Positions 37,918-48,266 of a stretch of 49,388 bases of DNA are shown in pieces. The position numbers were made by a program, and so were the translations under genes. Position 1 is the stretch's first letter. The number at the start of each line of letters is the position of its first letter. This DNA comes from Candidatus Aalborgicola danicus (GTDB lineage Bacteria; Pseudomonadota; Gammaproteobacteria; Burkholderiales; Burkholderiaceae_C): NCBI GenBank assembly GCA_016703945.1, contig JADJBC010000042.1, positions 1 through 49,388 on the forward strand. Direction: 5' to 3'. Under the pieces are notes generated by a model. The model was not told where the DNA came from. It was given only the letters and a program-made list of their open reading frames with translations, and ran no database searches.

Positions 37918-39038
37918 TTAGCGAATTTGGTTGATCAAGCTGGCCCCTTGCGTGGCAATACGGTCGCCAGCCTTCAGGCCCGACATCACCGCAAACGAGG
38001 CGCCATCCAGAATCTCGGTCGTGACCGTGCGCGGCTCAAACCGCTCTGCTGCTGTCTTGACCCATACCACCGTCTGATTGGCCGGGCTCTTCAGCAGCGC
38101 TTGTGCGGGCACCCGGATGCCTTTGACACGTGTAGCCGTTTGCACATACACCTTGACCGGCTGGCCCACGGCCAATTTGAACAAGGCTTGACCTTCGGCC
38201 TGGAACAACATAGGCAGGGCTTGTTCGCGCAAACTGCGCGCCGCACCGATAAAGCGCAAGGCCACGGTATCCGTGCCCAGGGCCAGGGTGGCGCCAGCCA
38301 CGTCGCTCACCACCGCTGCGTCGTAGGCTAGCGCTTCAATACGCAGGCGGGTGGGATCCACCACCTCAAACACCAATTCGCGGGCATCCACCACCTGGCC
38401 TGCAACCGCATTGCTGGAGGCAATGACACCAGAGACTGGCGCGACCAGGGCGTCGCGGTTGTTCAGCCCACCGCTGACTGCTGCCATACGCTCACTCAGG
38501 CTGCTGAGTTCGCTTTGTGCCGCTTCAATGTCTTTGCGTGGCACCGTGTCCGACAGCTCCTGCAGGCGGGCCAGGCGTTTCTCGGCCAGAGCCCTGGCGG
38601 CGCGTAGCTCGGCCAGCGCGCTGGCCTGGTTGGAGCGTTCGATGGCGCCGCTAGAAGGCACCACGTAGGCGAGTACATCGCCCTTCTTCACTGATTGACC
38701 CACACTGGGTAAACCACGCGCTCCAGCTTCCAAGCGGCCTGCTACCAGCGCCTGCACCTTACCCCGGCGTTCGGGTCCATCACCACCTTACCAGCCAGTT
38801 CCAGTGAACGGGGTAGCTCAGCGTCGGTGAGCACCAGTGTGCGAACGCCAATCTGGCGTTGGGCTGGTTTGGGTAAAAACACGCTGCCATCGGGCAGGCG
38901 TTTGGGGCCGTCCCCGCTGACGGCGGGTGCGGCGTCACCGTGGTCATGGCCTTCACCCGCCCATGCGACGGGCGCCAAGGTCAACACCAGGGCACTCAAC
39001 ATTTGGCAAGCAGCCAGCTTCAGAAATCGGGGCTTCAT
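37918..39038 (-). CDS. czcB: RND periplasmic adaptor (CzcB/CusB type), one frame break
   Basis: Membrane-fusion protein of the pump, about 373 aa once the frame is restored. It starts MKPRFLKLAACQMLSALVLTLAPVAWAGEGHDHGD: a signal peptide followed by a GHDHG metal motif. Then comes a barrel-sandwich/lipoyl-like region (VQALVAGRLEAGARGLPSVGQSVKKGDVLAYVVPSSG) with an alpha-hairpin, and a second half ALVAPVSGVIASSNAVAGQVVD. The frame breaks in the run at 38762-38765; adding one base joins MDPNAGG to KVQALVAG. The start overlaps the preceding stop by 4 bp. Connects pump and outer-membrane channel. Confidence 0.85.
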
Positions 39039-39596
39039 GCTGCACCTCCCAAACGCGTGTTGCGCTGTGCGCCCGCGCGGCGCACGACAAAGACAAGCAT
39101 GGCCAGGGCCAACAGTCCGCCGATTGCCCAGGCGGGCATAGGTCTTCCACGTTGCGGCTTGCGCGGCGTCTACGTGGGTGTCGGCATGGATGTCCAGATC
39201 ACCGGCCAGCAGGTCGGTCACAGCGCCTGCGACCACGGTCGCGGTCACACTGATCTCTCCAGGCTGCAGTTCTGCAGCAAGCGTGACCTCAAACTCGCCT
39301 TCGCCGTGCGGTTGGACTGCTACCTTGGCGCCGCCCAATTCAAGCTCCAGCTTGGCATCCTTGACCGGGCTGTTGTCAGCCGCGTGGTCCAGGTACAGAG
39401 TGATATTTTTGCCATTCACCACACCCACCAGCTCAAAGGCCTCAGACGTGGCGGTAAAGCGTGGCTTGGCCGGACCGCCCGCAGCGGAAGGTGCTTCGCC
39501 ATGGTCGTGGCCGTCACCGGCCCAACCGCACATAGATACGGTGGCCAAGATCATCGCGAGCAAAAAAGGCTTGCGCCAGGTTAGGAATTTCGTCAT
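39035..39596 (-). CDS. Exported His-motif protein with a C-terminal membrane anchor, one frame break
   Basis: A signal peptide (MTKFLTWRKPFLLAMILATVSMCGWAGDGHDHGEA) is followed by the same GHDHG motif as the adaptor and by a beta-rich domain (FTATSEAFELVGVVNGKNITLYLDHAADNSPV…). After a break near 39130 (one extra base in GCCCGCC) the next frame gives AWAIGGLLALAMLVFVVRRAGAQ, a single membrane helix, and a stop overlapping the adaptor start. I recognise no named family; it may present metal to the RND complex from the inner membrane. Confidence 0.65.
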
Positions 39597-39640
39597 GTTG
39601 TTTCTTTAAATGAGTGGTTTGTGCAGAGACTGGGCAGGGC

Positions 39641-40912
39641 TTATTCCGGCAACAGCCCCAGGGTTTGGCGCAAGGCGGACTGGGCTGCAGCCAGGTCTAT
39701 GCCTGCACGTGCAGCCTGGCGTTCGGCGTCCATGGCTTCGCGCTCCATGCGTAAGCGGGTGGGCAGATCGGTCTCGCCCAACTGGAACGACTTTTGAAAA
39801 AACACGCGTGACTCGCGGGCCAACAGCGCACGCCGTTGGGCCGCGGCTAGCTGAGTCTGGGCGGACACCAGTCCAACGCGGGCAGCTTCTACTTCTCCTT
39901 GCAGCCGTTCGCTCTCCAGCCGCACTTGCGCCTGGGCTTCCATCGCATCGGCCTGGGCGCTGGCGCGTTTGGCCTGGTTGCTGCTGCTAGAGCCCAACGG
40001 GATACGAATACCCAGAGTGATGCTGTGCTGGTAGGCCTCATCCGATTGCCCACGGTCGCGGCTGGTGGCCAACGTCAACTCCGGATTGGCACGGGTCTGC
40101 ACCTGGGCCAGTTCGGCGGAGCGCTGGGCCACATCTGCACTGTCCTGCAATTCGGCAACTGCCGGGTGAGTAGCCATCAGCGTGGCACTATCCGCAGGCA
40201 AAACAGGCATCGGCTCTGCACCGATTGCGCCAACAAAACGCCCACCACCCGGGCCAACAGCAGGGACTTTTGGAACCTGACCAGACAGTGCACGCAAGCG
40301 CTGGGCGGTAGTCGCCAACGCGCCTGTGGCCTCCGCCAAGGCGACTTCGGCAGAAGCCAGTGCCCCATCGGCCTGGTGCTGGTCGGCACGCGCCAAGTCG
40401 CCCGCTTGCACACGTTTGCCGACATCCTTCGCCAGTTGTTGCGCGTGGCCGAACAGTTCACCGGCGAGTACATGGTCGATGCGAGCCCGCTGCCAGGCCC
40501 AATAAGCCTCGCGCACGTGTGCCGCTGTGCGCAACTGCGCCGCCCGTACGCGGCTGTTCGCAGCGCGTGCCTGGGCATCGGCCACCGCGCCGGTGCGCGT
40601 GCGTTCGCCCGGCAACCACAGCGGAATGCTGATCCCGGCCACTGTTTCATCCCGCCCCAGGTTCTGGTTCAGGCGATCGGTCTTGGTGGACAACTCCAGC
40701 GCAACCGGCTCTGCGGTCCAACGGGTGGCGGCCTGCTGCTGCGCCGCCGCTGCTTCCTGGCGCATCTGTTGTGACAGAGTTTCAGGTTGGCGCTGCCATG
40801 CGGCTTCAAAGGCTTGCTTGAGCGTGGCGGGTGCCGGGTCAGCGGCAGCACCGCTGGCAGCCAGGGCCAGCATCACGCAAGGCAACCAAATAACTTGATT
40901 TCGTCGGAACAT
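39641..40912 (-). CDS. czcC: Outer-membrane efflux channel (CzcC/TolC-like)
   Basis: A 423-aa outer-membrane factor with two internally related helical halves, typical of the OEP family: TLKQAFEAAWQRQPETLSQQ at the start and LATSRDRGQSDEAYQHSITLGIRIPLG leading the second half. The signal peptide is MFRRNQVIWLPCVMLALAASGAAA. I take ATG 40912 because the 17 residues before it have no signal character. It heads the czcC-(His protein)-czcB-czcA series. Intact frame. Confidence 0.85.
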   Translation of the reverse strand: MFRRNQVIWLPCVMLALAASGAAADPAPATLKQAFEAAWQRQPETLSQQMRQEAAAAQQQAATRWTAEPVALELSTKTDRLNQNLGRDETVAGISIPLWLPGERTRTGAVADAQARAANSRVRAAQLRTAAHVREAYWAWQRARIDHVLAGELFGHAQQLAKDVGKRVQAGDLARADQHQADGALASAEVALAEATGALATTAQRLRALSGQVPKVPAVGPGGGRFVGAIGAEPMPVLPADSATLMATHPAVAELQDSADVAQRSAELAQVQTRANPELTLATSRDRGQSDEAYQHSITLGIRIPLGSSSSNQAKRASAQADAMEAQAQVRLESERLQGEVEAARVGLVSAQTQLAAAQRRALLARESRVFFQKSFQLGETDLPTRLRMEREAMDAERQAARAGIDLAAAQSALRQTLGLLPE

Positions 40913-41039
40913 CCGATTCTCCAAAATGAAAAACATTTGGGGGAATCGGCGAGGTGCGTTCAACAGGAACCCTCTACACGATCACGCAAGGCATTGCGCG
41001 GATGCAGTAACAGGTCGGGGGAAAAGCCAGCCTCGCCGA

Positions 41040-41393
41040 TCAGGCGAGGTCAGTCCAGTTCGGGCGTTCCGGCAGGGAGGCGGGGTGAGAGGACAGGCGC
41101 AGCGGCGGTGCGCCGTGTGTATCAGATGACAGGCTTACCGTCACGAGAAGTGTCGACTGCAGCATGGCCGTGCAACAGCCAGCGTGGCAAGCACTACAGT
41201 CTGTATCAGACGACCCAAAGGCCTTGGAGTTGTCGCTGTCCGTGGGTTGGGCATCGGCTTGGTGCTGGTGCTCGTGGTGCCCAACGTGCTGAGCCGTTGC
41301 CTCAGTTTCATGCTCGCAATAACTCGCCACTGCAGCCCAACTGAGCTGCATCGGCAAGAAGACTACGAGGAAGATGAGGAACCAACGGCGCAT
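41040..41393 (-). CDS. czcI: CzcI-like small His/Cys-rich exported protein
   Basis: A 117-aa protein from ATG 41393, with signal MRRWFLIFLVVFLPMQLSWA followed by a metal-binding-looking segment CEHETEATAQHVGHHEHQHQADAQ and a second cluster DTDCSACHAGCC. CzcI proteins begin czc operons in Cupriavidus and relatives and modulate zinc/cobalt/cadmium response in the periplasm. Longer in-frame starts run into the neighbouring gene without a signal sequence. It lies first in the leftward efflux operon, about 130 bp before czcC. Confidence 0.75.
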   Translation of the reverse strand: MRRWFLIFLVVFLPMQLSWAAVASYCEHETEATAQHVGHHEHQHQADAQPTDSDNSKAFGSSDTDCSACHAGCCTAMLQSTLLVTVSLSSDTHGAPPLRLSSHPASLPERPNWTDLA

Positions 41394-41446
41394 TGCGGCG
41401 AGAGTGTAGCAGCCCCTCTTGATTGACCCTCTTGGGTTTGCGCCTT

Positions 41447-42192
41447 TCATGGTGTGCCGCGAATGTGCTCCACATTGCGGTTCATCCAGTGCCGAATGAA
41501 GTAAATATAAAGCCACTGCTTGATCCCGCTCAGGTTGACGCCGTTTTGCGCATAAAAGTCGTCCGGGGAGTCGAACAGCCCGAAGTCATGGTTGATGCCG
41601 TCCTTCTGGATAAACGTGTCTTGGCCAACCCAATCCACCGGCGGGCATTGCAGATTGGGGGTCGCTGCACCATACCCGCAAAACGACCCCTGATGTCCCA
41701 CAAATCGCCGTTGCAGCGCCTGCAGGTAAGGCCGGTCGAGTATGAATCCTCAAGGCGAATCCACTGGCCAGCGCTCCAGACCTCTACCCAGCTGTGGATG
41801 ATGCTGCGCGGCGCGAGTTGGTAGGCGATGCCAGTGATCGCGCCTTTCTGCAGCGCCTTGTCAATCGTGAAGCCATGAAAGCGGCAGGCCACACCAACTG
41901 CCCGCAGTAGTGCCATCAACAGCGTGCCCTTGGTGTTGCATTGACCAATGCCATCGGCCAGCACCGTGGAGGCAGGCAAATCATCCGATGCGTTGTAGCC
42001 AAAGGCGATGTCATCGCGCACAAAATTGTAGACCGCGCCAATGCGTTCGTACTCGCCAAGTTGCATCCAGCCGTGCCTCGCGACCTGGTCCTGGATCGCG
42101 GGATGGCCGTAGTCGAGAAGTGATGTCGCTTGTCGCCAGTTGGCAAGCTGGTCGTCGGATGGCGGTGTGGTGGGTGCTTGAAGAATGTCCAT
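41447..42192 (-). CDS. Transglutaminase-like (cysteine peptidase fold) protein, one frame break
   Basis: The start at 42192 follows the cadA stop by 4 bp. The transglutaminase-core Cys is in ADGIGQCNTKGTLLMALLRAVGVACRFHGF, the His in SIIHSWVEVW, and a candidate Asp follows in the next strand. The frame breaks near 41742: LED runs off-frame, while the continuation ILDRPYLQALQRRFVGHQGSFCGYG to the end at 41447 is in the next frame. About 248 aa. Such proteins sometimes accompany metal-resistance genes, but no substrate is evident; it may act as an amidase or peptidase. Confidence 0.7.
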
Positions 42193-42196
42193 GGGC

Positions 42197-44447
42197 CTAC
42201 TCCGATGTCTTCACACGCAGCAGCCGAAGCCCATTGCCAACCACCAGCAGGCTGGCCCCATATCGGCAAACACCGCCATCCACATGGTGCCAGCACCAGT
42301 CAGCGTCAGCACCAGAAATACGGCCTTGATGCCGAGGGCCAGTACGATGTTTTGCACCAGCACGGCATGGGTATGACGGGACAGGCGCACAAAACGCGGC
42401 AACTTGCGCAGGTCGTCGTCCATCAGCGCCACGTCGGCGGTTTCAATCGCGGTACCGGTGCCTGCAGCCCCATCGCAAATCCGATATCGGCGCGCGCCAG
42501 GGCGGGTGCGTCGTTGATGCCGTCGCCCACCATGCCAACGCGCCGCCATCGCTGATTTTGGCTTCGATGGCCTTGAGCTTGTCTTCGGGCAACAGGTCCC
42601 CACGCGCTTCGTCTATGCCCACCCACCTGCGCTGCAATGGCCGCCGCCGTGTGGGCGTTGTCTCCGGTCAGCATCAAGGTCTGGATGCCCAGTGCGTGCA
42701 GCTCGGCAATGGCCTGACGGCTGCTGTCCTTGACCGTGTCGGCCACGGCGTACAGAGCAAGCACCTCTTGTTCATCGGTCAACAGGATCACGGTTTTGCC
42801 CTGCATCTCCAGCGCCGACAACTGCGCTTCCAGCGCGTCCGAGCAGCGACCCTGTTCGTGGATCAGGCGGTGGTTGCCCAGGTAGTACAGCGTTCCGTTT
42901 ACGCGACCTTTGGTGCCACGCCCGGCCAATGCCTCAAAGTCCTGCACCTCACGCAGCTCCACTCCATCTGTTTGCGCTGCCTGTGCCACGGCGCGCGAAA
43001 CTGGGTGGTCGGAGCGGCTGGCCAGACTGGCAGCCAGGCTGCGCACCCGCGCCGCATCACCACCGTTCAACACTGCGAAATCCGTCTGCACCGGTTTGCC
43101 GTTGGTAATCGTGCCGGTTTTGTCCAGCGCCAACCATTTGAGCTTGCGACCTTCTTCCAGGTACACCCCCCCCTTGATCAATATGCCTTGACGCGCCGCA
43201 GCTGCCAGCCCACTGACGATGGTCACCGGTGTGGAGATCACCAAGGCGCAGGGGCAGGCAATGACCAACAGTACCAGTGCCTTGTAGACCCAATCAAACC
43301 AGATACCGCCCAGCAACAATGGTGGCAACACGGCAACCGCTATCGCAATGGCAAAGACCACTGGGGTGTAGACCTTCGCAAACTGGTCCACAAAACGCTG
43401 GGTAGGTGCCCGCGCGCCCTGCGCAGCTTCCACCGCGTGGATGATGCGGGCCAGTGTGCTGTCGTTCGCGGCGGCCGTGACGGTGTACTCAAACGAGCCC
43501 TCTTCGTTAACCGTACCGGCAAACACGGGGTCACCTCGACCTTTTCCACCGGCAGGCTTTCCCCGGTGATAGCGGACTGGTTGATGGTTGAGCGTCCGCT
43601 GGTGATGGTTCCGTCCAACGCAATGCGCTCACCGGGCTTGATGCGCACGCGCGCATCCACAGTAACCGTCTTGGCCACCATGTCTTGCCAACTGCCATCC
43701 GCCTGCAGCACCGTCGCGCGCTCGGGGTGTCAGTTGCATCAAGCCCTTGATGGCGTTGCGTGCCCGGTCGAGGGATTTGGCTTCGATCAGTTCGGCAAGG
43801 GTGAACAACACCATCACCATCGCCGCCTCGGGCCACTGGCCCAGCAGCAGCGCACCGGTCACGGCGATGCTCATCAGCGCGTTGATGTTGAGGTTGCCGT
43901 TGCGGATCGCAATCCAGCCCTTCTTGTAGGTTGTCAAACCGCAGGTCAACACCGCGGCCAGTGCCAGAGCTGCGGCTAACCACGTGGGAAGACCCGCCCA
44001 ATGCACGCCTTCAGACGTGAGGGCCGCCACCCCGGCCAGCGCCAACGGCCACCACGGTTTGTCCGGCTCAGCGGGGCGCTTTCGTCGAGCGCTGATGCGC
44101 CGCCGACGACTTCTGGTGTGAAACCCAACGAACGTATCGCATCCAGAATCGGATTGATCGCCTCAGGTTCATGCGCAACGGTTAGAACCCGCTGCATCAG
44201 ATTGAAATCCATGCCGGCCACACCGGGCATATCACCCAGTTTGTTGCGCAGTAGCGCATCTTCAGGGGCAATCCATCTGCAGGATGCGGATGGGGGTCTG
44301 TATGTCGGCAGTGGCCAGCGTCTTTTTGACCGGCTCAAGGGAGCGGCAGGCCCCACTGTCACGGTGCCCGCTGCAACAGGCGTTCTGCACAGGGAAATCA
44401 TCGGATCTCTTGTCGCCAGGGGATGTGTGTTGATCGAGTTCGGTCAT
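42197..44447 (-). pseudogene. cadA: Zn/Cd/Pb-translocating P1B-type ATPase, many frame breaks
   Basis: About 750 aa if repaired. Pieces in three frames give the N-terminal Cys/His cluster (NACCSGHRDSGACRS), a heavy-metal-associated domain (ILQMDCP…ALLRNKLGDMPGV), membrane segments, the TGES loop (ITGESLPVEK), the metal-binding CPC helix (VIACPCALVISTPVT), the phosphorylation site DKTGTITNG, SDHPVS, and the hinge GDGINDAPALARADIGFAMG. The start is ATG 44447. I count roughly six to eight breaks, more than in any neighbour. Function would be export of Zn2+, Cd2+ or Pb2+ from cytoplasm. The divergent MerR-type promoter fits induction by metal. Decay cannot be told from poor sequence. Confidence 0.85.
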
Positions 44448-44474
44448 AAGGGCTTTGTTAATGAATTCACCCCT

Positions 44475-44505
44475 ATTACGCAACCTGTAGTTACTATAGA
44501 GTCAA
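44475..44505 (-). promoter_or_regulatory. MerR-type promoter/operator of cadA
   Basis: On the minus strand TTGACT (44505-44500) and CGTAAT (44480-44475) are 19 bp apart, the over-long spacer that MerR-family activators correct. The spacer holds a dyad CTATAG-TAA-CTACAG (44499-44485). The neighbouring divergent gene is a MerR-family regulator. Confidence 0.75.
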
Positions 44506-44524
44506 GAACTATTTGGAACTCGCT

Positions 44525-44957
44525 ATGAAAATCGGTGAATTGGCACAGATCGCCCAGACTACGGTAGAAACTGTTCGCTACTACGAAAAGGAAGGTCTCC
44601 CTACCGGAAACCACCCATACGGCGGGCAACTTCCGGGTGTACGACGCAACCCATCAAGAGCGTTTGCGCTTTATCCGCAATTGCCGAGCGCTAGACATGA
44701 ACCATGAAGAAATCCGCACATTATTGGGACTGACAGATCAACCGGCTAGGGGCTGCGGCGCCATCAACGCCTTGTTCGACCAACACATGGCACATGTGGA
44801 TGAGCGCATCCGCGAACTCAACCATTTGAAAGAGCAACTGTCCATGCTGCGCCAACGCTGCGAGAGCGAGCGGTCGATGGATGCCTGTGGCATCCTGCAG
44901 GGCCTGGCCGACATGAAAAACGAGGCAAAAGCTCAACGCCATACTCATCTAGGCTGA
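44525..44957 (+). CDS. MerR-family metal regulator (CadR/PbrR type), one frame break
   Basis: The start ATG 44525 gives MKIGELAQIAQTTVETVRYYEKEGL, the MerR helix-turn-helix. One extra C in CTCCCTACC near 44598 breaks the frame; without it the protein continues LPETTHTAGNFRVYDATHQERLRFIRNCRALDMNHEEIRTLL. The effector half has Cys at PARGCGAIN, RQRCESER and MDACGIL, consistent with soft-metal (Cd, Pb, Zn) sensing. It lies divergent from the P-type ATPase across the 19-bp-spacer promoter and is presumably its activator. About 144 aa when repaired. Confidence 0.85.
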
Positions 44958-45464
44958 ATCAGGACTGGAAGATGAAAACTTAACATAACGTCCTGTCGCA
45001 TTCAGTGACAGGCAGACAGACAGCGTTTGATCCCTCCAGGGCACCGCCTGGCCATATACGTTTCACGAACGTTGAATGGTGGACGGGTTTCTTCACCAAA
45101 CAGGCAACGTCAGTGACGCGTCGAAGCACCCCATACAGCGTGTCAAAGAAACGGCCGTTTCTCTGACACTATCGCAACCAACCCAGATCCCAGTTAGTCG
45201 CGGGTCGCAACGTAATGACCGGACTTCACCTAGCGGGCGGTCTCGTTGGGCGCATGGCGGGCCTGCTCTGGGTCGGCAGCGAGATTTCGCAATAACGCGT
45301 CGTGTGCCCGTTGCATCAGGGCGGTGAAGTAGAGGGGAGTAGTGCAATTCATACAACGGGTTGCGGGTTCTCCGAAAGTTGGAATTGTCTGCCAAGCCCA
45401 ATGAACGGCCTCAATGGAATGGAGGCCGGTATCAGGAAAGCCAGCGCATGTTTTGGATAGATCG
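44958..45464. other. Gene-free region with palindromes
   Basis: No gene supported. It contains CCTGTC-N9-GACAGG (44992-45012), which may be a weak hairpin after the regulator gene, and the long palindrome at 45140-45169. A leftward open frame (45093-45401) has repetitive Arg/Pro/Cys composition and no family resemblance. Confidence 0.45.
45140..45169. repeat. 30-bp near-perfect palindrome
   Basis: Arms of 14 bp (GTGTCAAAGAAACG at 45140-45153; its counterpart CGTTTCTCTGACAC at 45156-45169) match at 13 of 14 positions around a 2-bp centre GC. No T tract follows. It could form a cruciform or bind a dimeric protein, or be two abutting element ends. Confidence 0.7.
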
Positions 45465-47937
45465 CTACGGGTTCTGGCCGAGACTTTGAATGTGGGCGAT
45501 CAAGACCCGATTGATAGCATCTGTCTCCTGTTCATATCCGGCGACCGACATGATGGTTCTCAACGCCTGCAAGGCCTCAGGGCTTAGGCGCAGCATCAAT
45601 CGCTTGCCACCACGCTGCTTGAGTGATTCCACGGACGCTGCTTCGCACGGGCTGATGCATTCATGGGTTCTCGATCAACGTAGACTTTGGGCCTGCCTCT
45701 TTTGCGTTGTGTGATTTCCGATGCGGGTAGCGTCTCTTTGTCGACCACTGAAGATTGTGCAGAGGGGGCAACCTGGGTCGAAGTGTCCGGAGCGAAGCCT
45801 CCATGTTTTGGAGTATCTGAGCCGCAATTTGACTCCGCGCCTCGCTAGCAACCAGATTGGAAGTGTCCTCATCCAGCACTGAACCGATGCGCTCCATCTT
45901 GGGGCCATTAATGTCGATCAAAGACTCGTCAAAATTCTGCAAGCTACTCCAAGTTTCATCAAATTTTGCAACCAGGTGCAGGACCAAACAACTGGCCTTT
46001 TGTCCCCGCCGGTGGATGCGATCTTCCGCCTGCTTCAATGCCGTTGGCACATACTCCAACTCAACAAATATGACGGTATCGGCCCGGGTCAGGTGGATGG
46101 CTTCACCTGCGCGAATAGATACCACCAATGAGAACATCCAAATCCCCAGCCTGAAAGGCGGCCTCTGTTTCGGCACGCTTACGTGCAGAGGTGGTGCGCC
46201 CATCGATCACGGCCGCCTTGAGTCCCATTGCTTGCAGCTGATCCTTCAGTGTGTCGCTCACCGCGTGGTGCACGCAAAAACCACGCAACACTGCTTGTCC
46301 TCAACAACATCAGCCACCAGGTCAGCCACTTGCCCGCCATTGACCTTGGCCATGCCCAGAGCCGAGCGCGCTTTGCTCGATGCCGCCCCGCATTTGATTG
46401 CGGGCGTCTGCCCTCCAGAATGTCCAGCTTCAATTGCAGACAAACAGGCCTCCACAGCAGTTTGCAATGCCGCGCCGTAGGACTTCATGTCAGTTGGCTC
46501 CAGTGCATCGAGGTCAACCCGCTGACGGGTTTTTCAGGCAACTCGGCATCACTTCAGCTTTAGTGCGCCGGATCATGAAATAGCTCAAATAGTCTTTGAC
46601 GTCTTCGATGGAATAGCCGTTGGCCTTGGAGAGTACTTGTTTGGCATCCGGGTCAAGGTAGCCCAACAACACAGCGGCCTCGTGCTCGTTGTTGCGCAGT
46701 GGGGTGCCGGTCAGCAACAGGACATTGGTTTCACGGTGCTGCTCTGCAATTTTTGCAATGGATTGGGAGCGCTTCGATTTAATGTTCTTTGCCCGGTGGC
46801 CTCATCCACAATCATAGTGACCGGCCCTAGGTCCAGAATTTGTGCAAGTAGGGCGCCACGCACCCTCATCATCAGCTTGCGCCACCGCGCCAAACGCTCT
46901 GGAGTTAGGTCAGGTTCAACTGAACAAAAGGCAGTTATGACAACCTTAGCTGAGTTCGTTTTCACATCGCGCAGAATCTCGCTCTCCAAATGTGGACACG
47001 CCTGCAGGACCACCTTTTCCTCCTCTGAGTTTTCAAAAGTCCATGTCTCTTGCTTGGACACAAGTTGTTCATAGGTCAGGATGTGCCACCGGCAGTCTAT
47101 GGACACAGAATCCGCTTGATTGCGGATGTGCTGAATTCGTTCCTGCGATCCGCACCACCCCTGGATCTCGCGATCCCAAACATACCGAGCATTTTCGGGC
47201 AGATCACGAACACCCGACTGGCCCCAAGGGCCTGCGCTGCAACGATGGCTTGGTGCTGTTTTACCGATGCCCATCTCATCGCCAATTAGCGCATGCATAC
47301 CTCGAGATGCGCAAAATTCCACGCCTACCTTTTGGTATTGGTGTAATAAATGGCCGTTCGAGCAGGGGTGAGTCCAGCCGGCGATCTGGTCCGTGTGAAT
47401 TGACAACGGGGATGCGATATCAGCAGCGGGGTCATCCCCGACCAGGTAATCCCCAGTGCCTCGATCCTGCCTAGCAGCTCAGGCCATTTTTTTGCGTGGT
47501 CTTAAGACTTCCAAGCCAGGGTGTGGGCACTTTTTTGAGTTTGGCCATGTCCCTTGCCAGCGGTATTCCTGGTCGGGTGCCAGTTGTAAGTGGTTGAGGT
47601 TGGATAGGTCGCAGTCAACCGACGCGGCCCAACCCTCACTTTTTGACAACCAGTGGCTGATGATCGGCGGATATTCCCATTTCAGAGCCAACCTTGTGCT
47701 GTTCGAAGCGCCAACAGTTTTCAACAATTGGGCCAATTCTTCCACCGCCGATTCTGTGCCACGCAGCAGGCCCAGGGAATGACTGCCCGACGACAGTCTG
47801 TAGATTCGAAACTCAGTCAGGGCGGAGGCATTGAACGGAAAAGGAAGCGGCAGATTGAGAAGTAGGCACGCATCTGAGTCTTTACAGACAGTAATTTGCT
47901 CAAACGACAATGAAGTCAGCATCTTGTCGCTGACCAC
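45465..47937 (-). pseudogene. SNF2-family helicase (SMARCAL1/HepA type), many frame breaks, AT-hook and RHH-like tail
   Basis: Segments in all three leftward frames give, in order: an N-terminal region from 47937, LHQYQKVGVEFCASRGMHALIGDEMGIGKT (Walker A), MIVDEA (motif II), LLLTGTPLRNNEHEAAVLLGYLD (motif III), YFMIRRTKAEV, a C-terminal lobe LKAAVIDGRTTSARKRAETEAAFQ, and QAEDRIHRRGQKASCLVLHLV (motif VI). The last ~110 residues, read across further breaks, include KRGRPKVYVDREP (an AT-hook core) and GKRLMLRLSPEALQALRTIMSVAGYEQETDAINRVLIAHIQSL, like a ribbon-helix-helix DNA-binding unit, ending at 45465. About 820 aa when repaired. It is unrelated in detail to the SNF2 protein of the defence operon. 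Function as read is doubtful. Confidence 0.75.
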
Positions 47938-47944
47938 TGGCCAG

Positions 47945-48133
47945 TCAGGATGTCGCTTTTAGCTTGTTCAGAAAAGAATCGAGCCTTTCATCGTCTTGAA
48001 ACCACCAACCATTTTCATGCTGCCAAACGCCGCCGTTTTTTTTGACTAGAACGTGAAGGCCACGGTCCTGCGTGTTGTAGTTCCAGGACAGACCGATCAA
48101 TGAACCCACGGCGCCTTCGCTGCCATAGTGCAA
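47945..48133 (-). CDS. Small hypothetical protein upstream of the SNF2 gene
   Basis: About 62 aa, possibly longer: the frame extends upstream through AEYIRLHYGSEG but has no ATG, so either a TTG near 48133 is used or another frame break hides the start. The C-terminal half (GLHVLVKKNGGVWQHENGWWFQDDERLDSFLNKLKATS) looks like a small beta-rich domain. The stop is 7 bp before the first helicase start codon, suggesting coupling. I recognise no family. Confidence 0.45.
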   Translation of the reverse strand: MHYGSEGAVGSLIGLSWNYNTQDRGLHVLVKKNGGVWQHENGWWFQDDERLDSFLNKLKATS

Positions 48134-48226
48134 GCGAATGTATTCGGCGGGCGCGTTGCTACCAAATCACGGAGTTCAACTCGACAAAATGAGTCGATTC
48201 GCACGGTGCTACCTCATATGTTTTAA

Positions 48227-48266
48227 TGTGTATGCCTGCGAATATAATATAAATTAGGCATACACA
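48227..48266. promoter_or_regulatory. Perfect 11-bp inverted repeat flanking an AT-rich core
   Basis: TGTGTATGCCT (48227-48237) and AGGCATACACA (48256-48266) are perfect complements 18 bp apart. The spacer is AT-rich and contains TATAAT. It lies about 95 bp upstream of the small gene and helicase. An operator around a promoter is the simplest reading. Confidence 0.6.

Noticed and set aside
45093..45401. 102-codon leftward frame over the 30-bp palindrome
   Set aside because: Composition is repetitive and includes the palindrome itself; no start signal or family resemblance.
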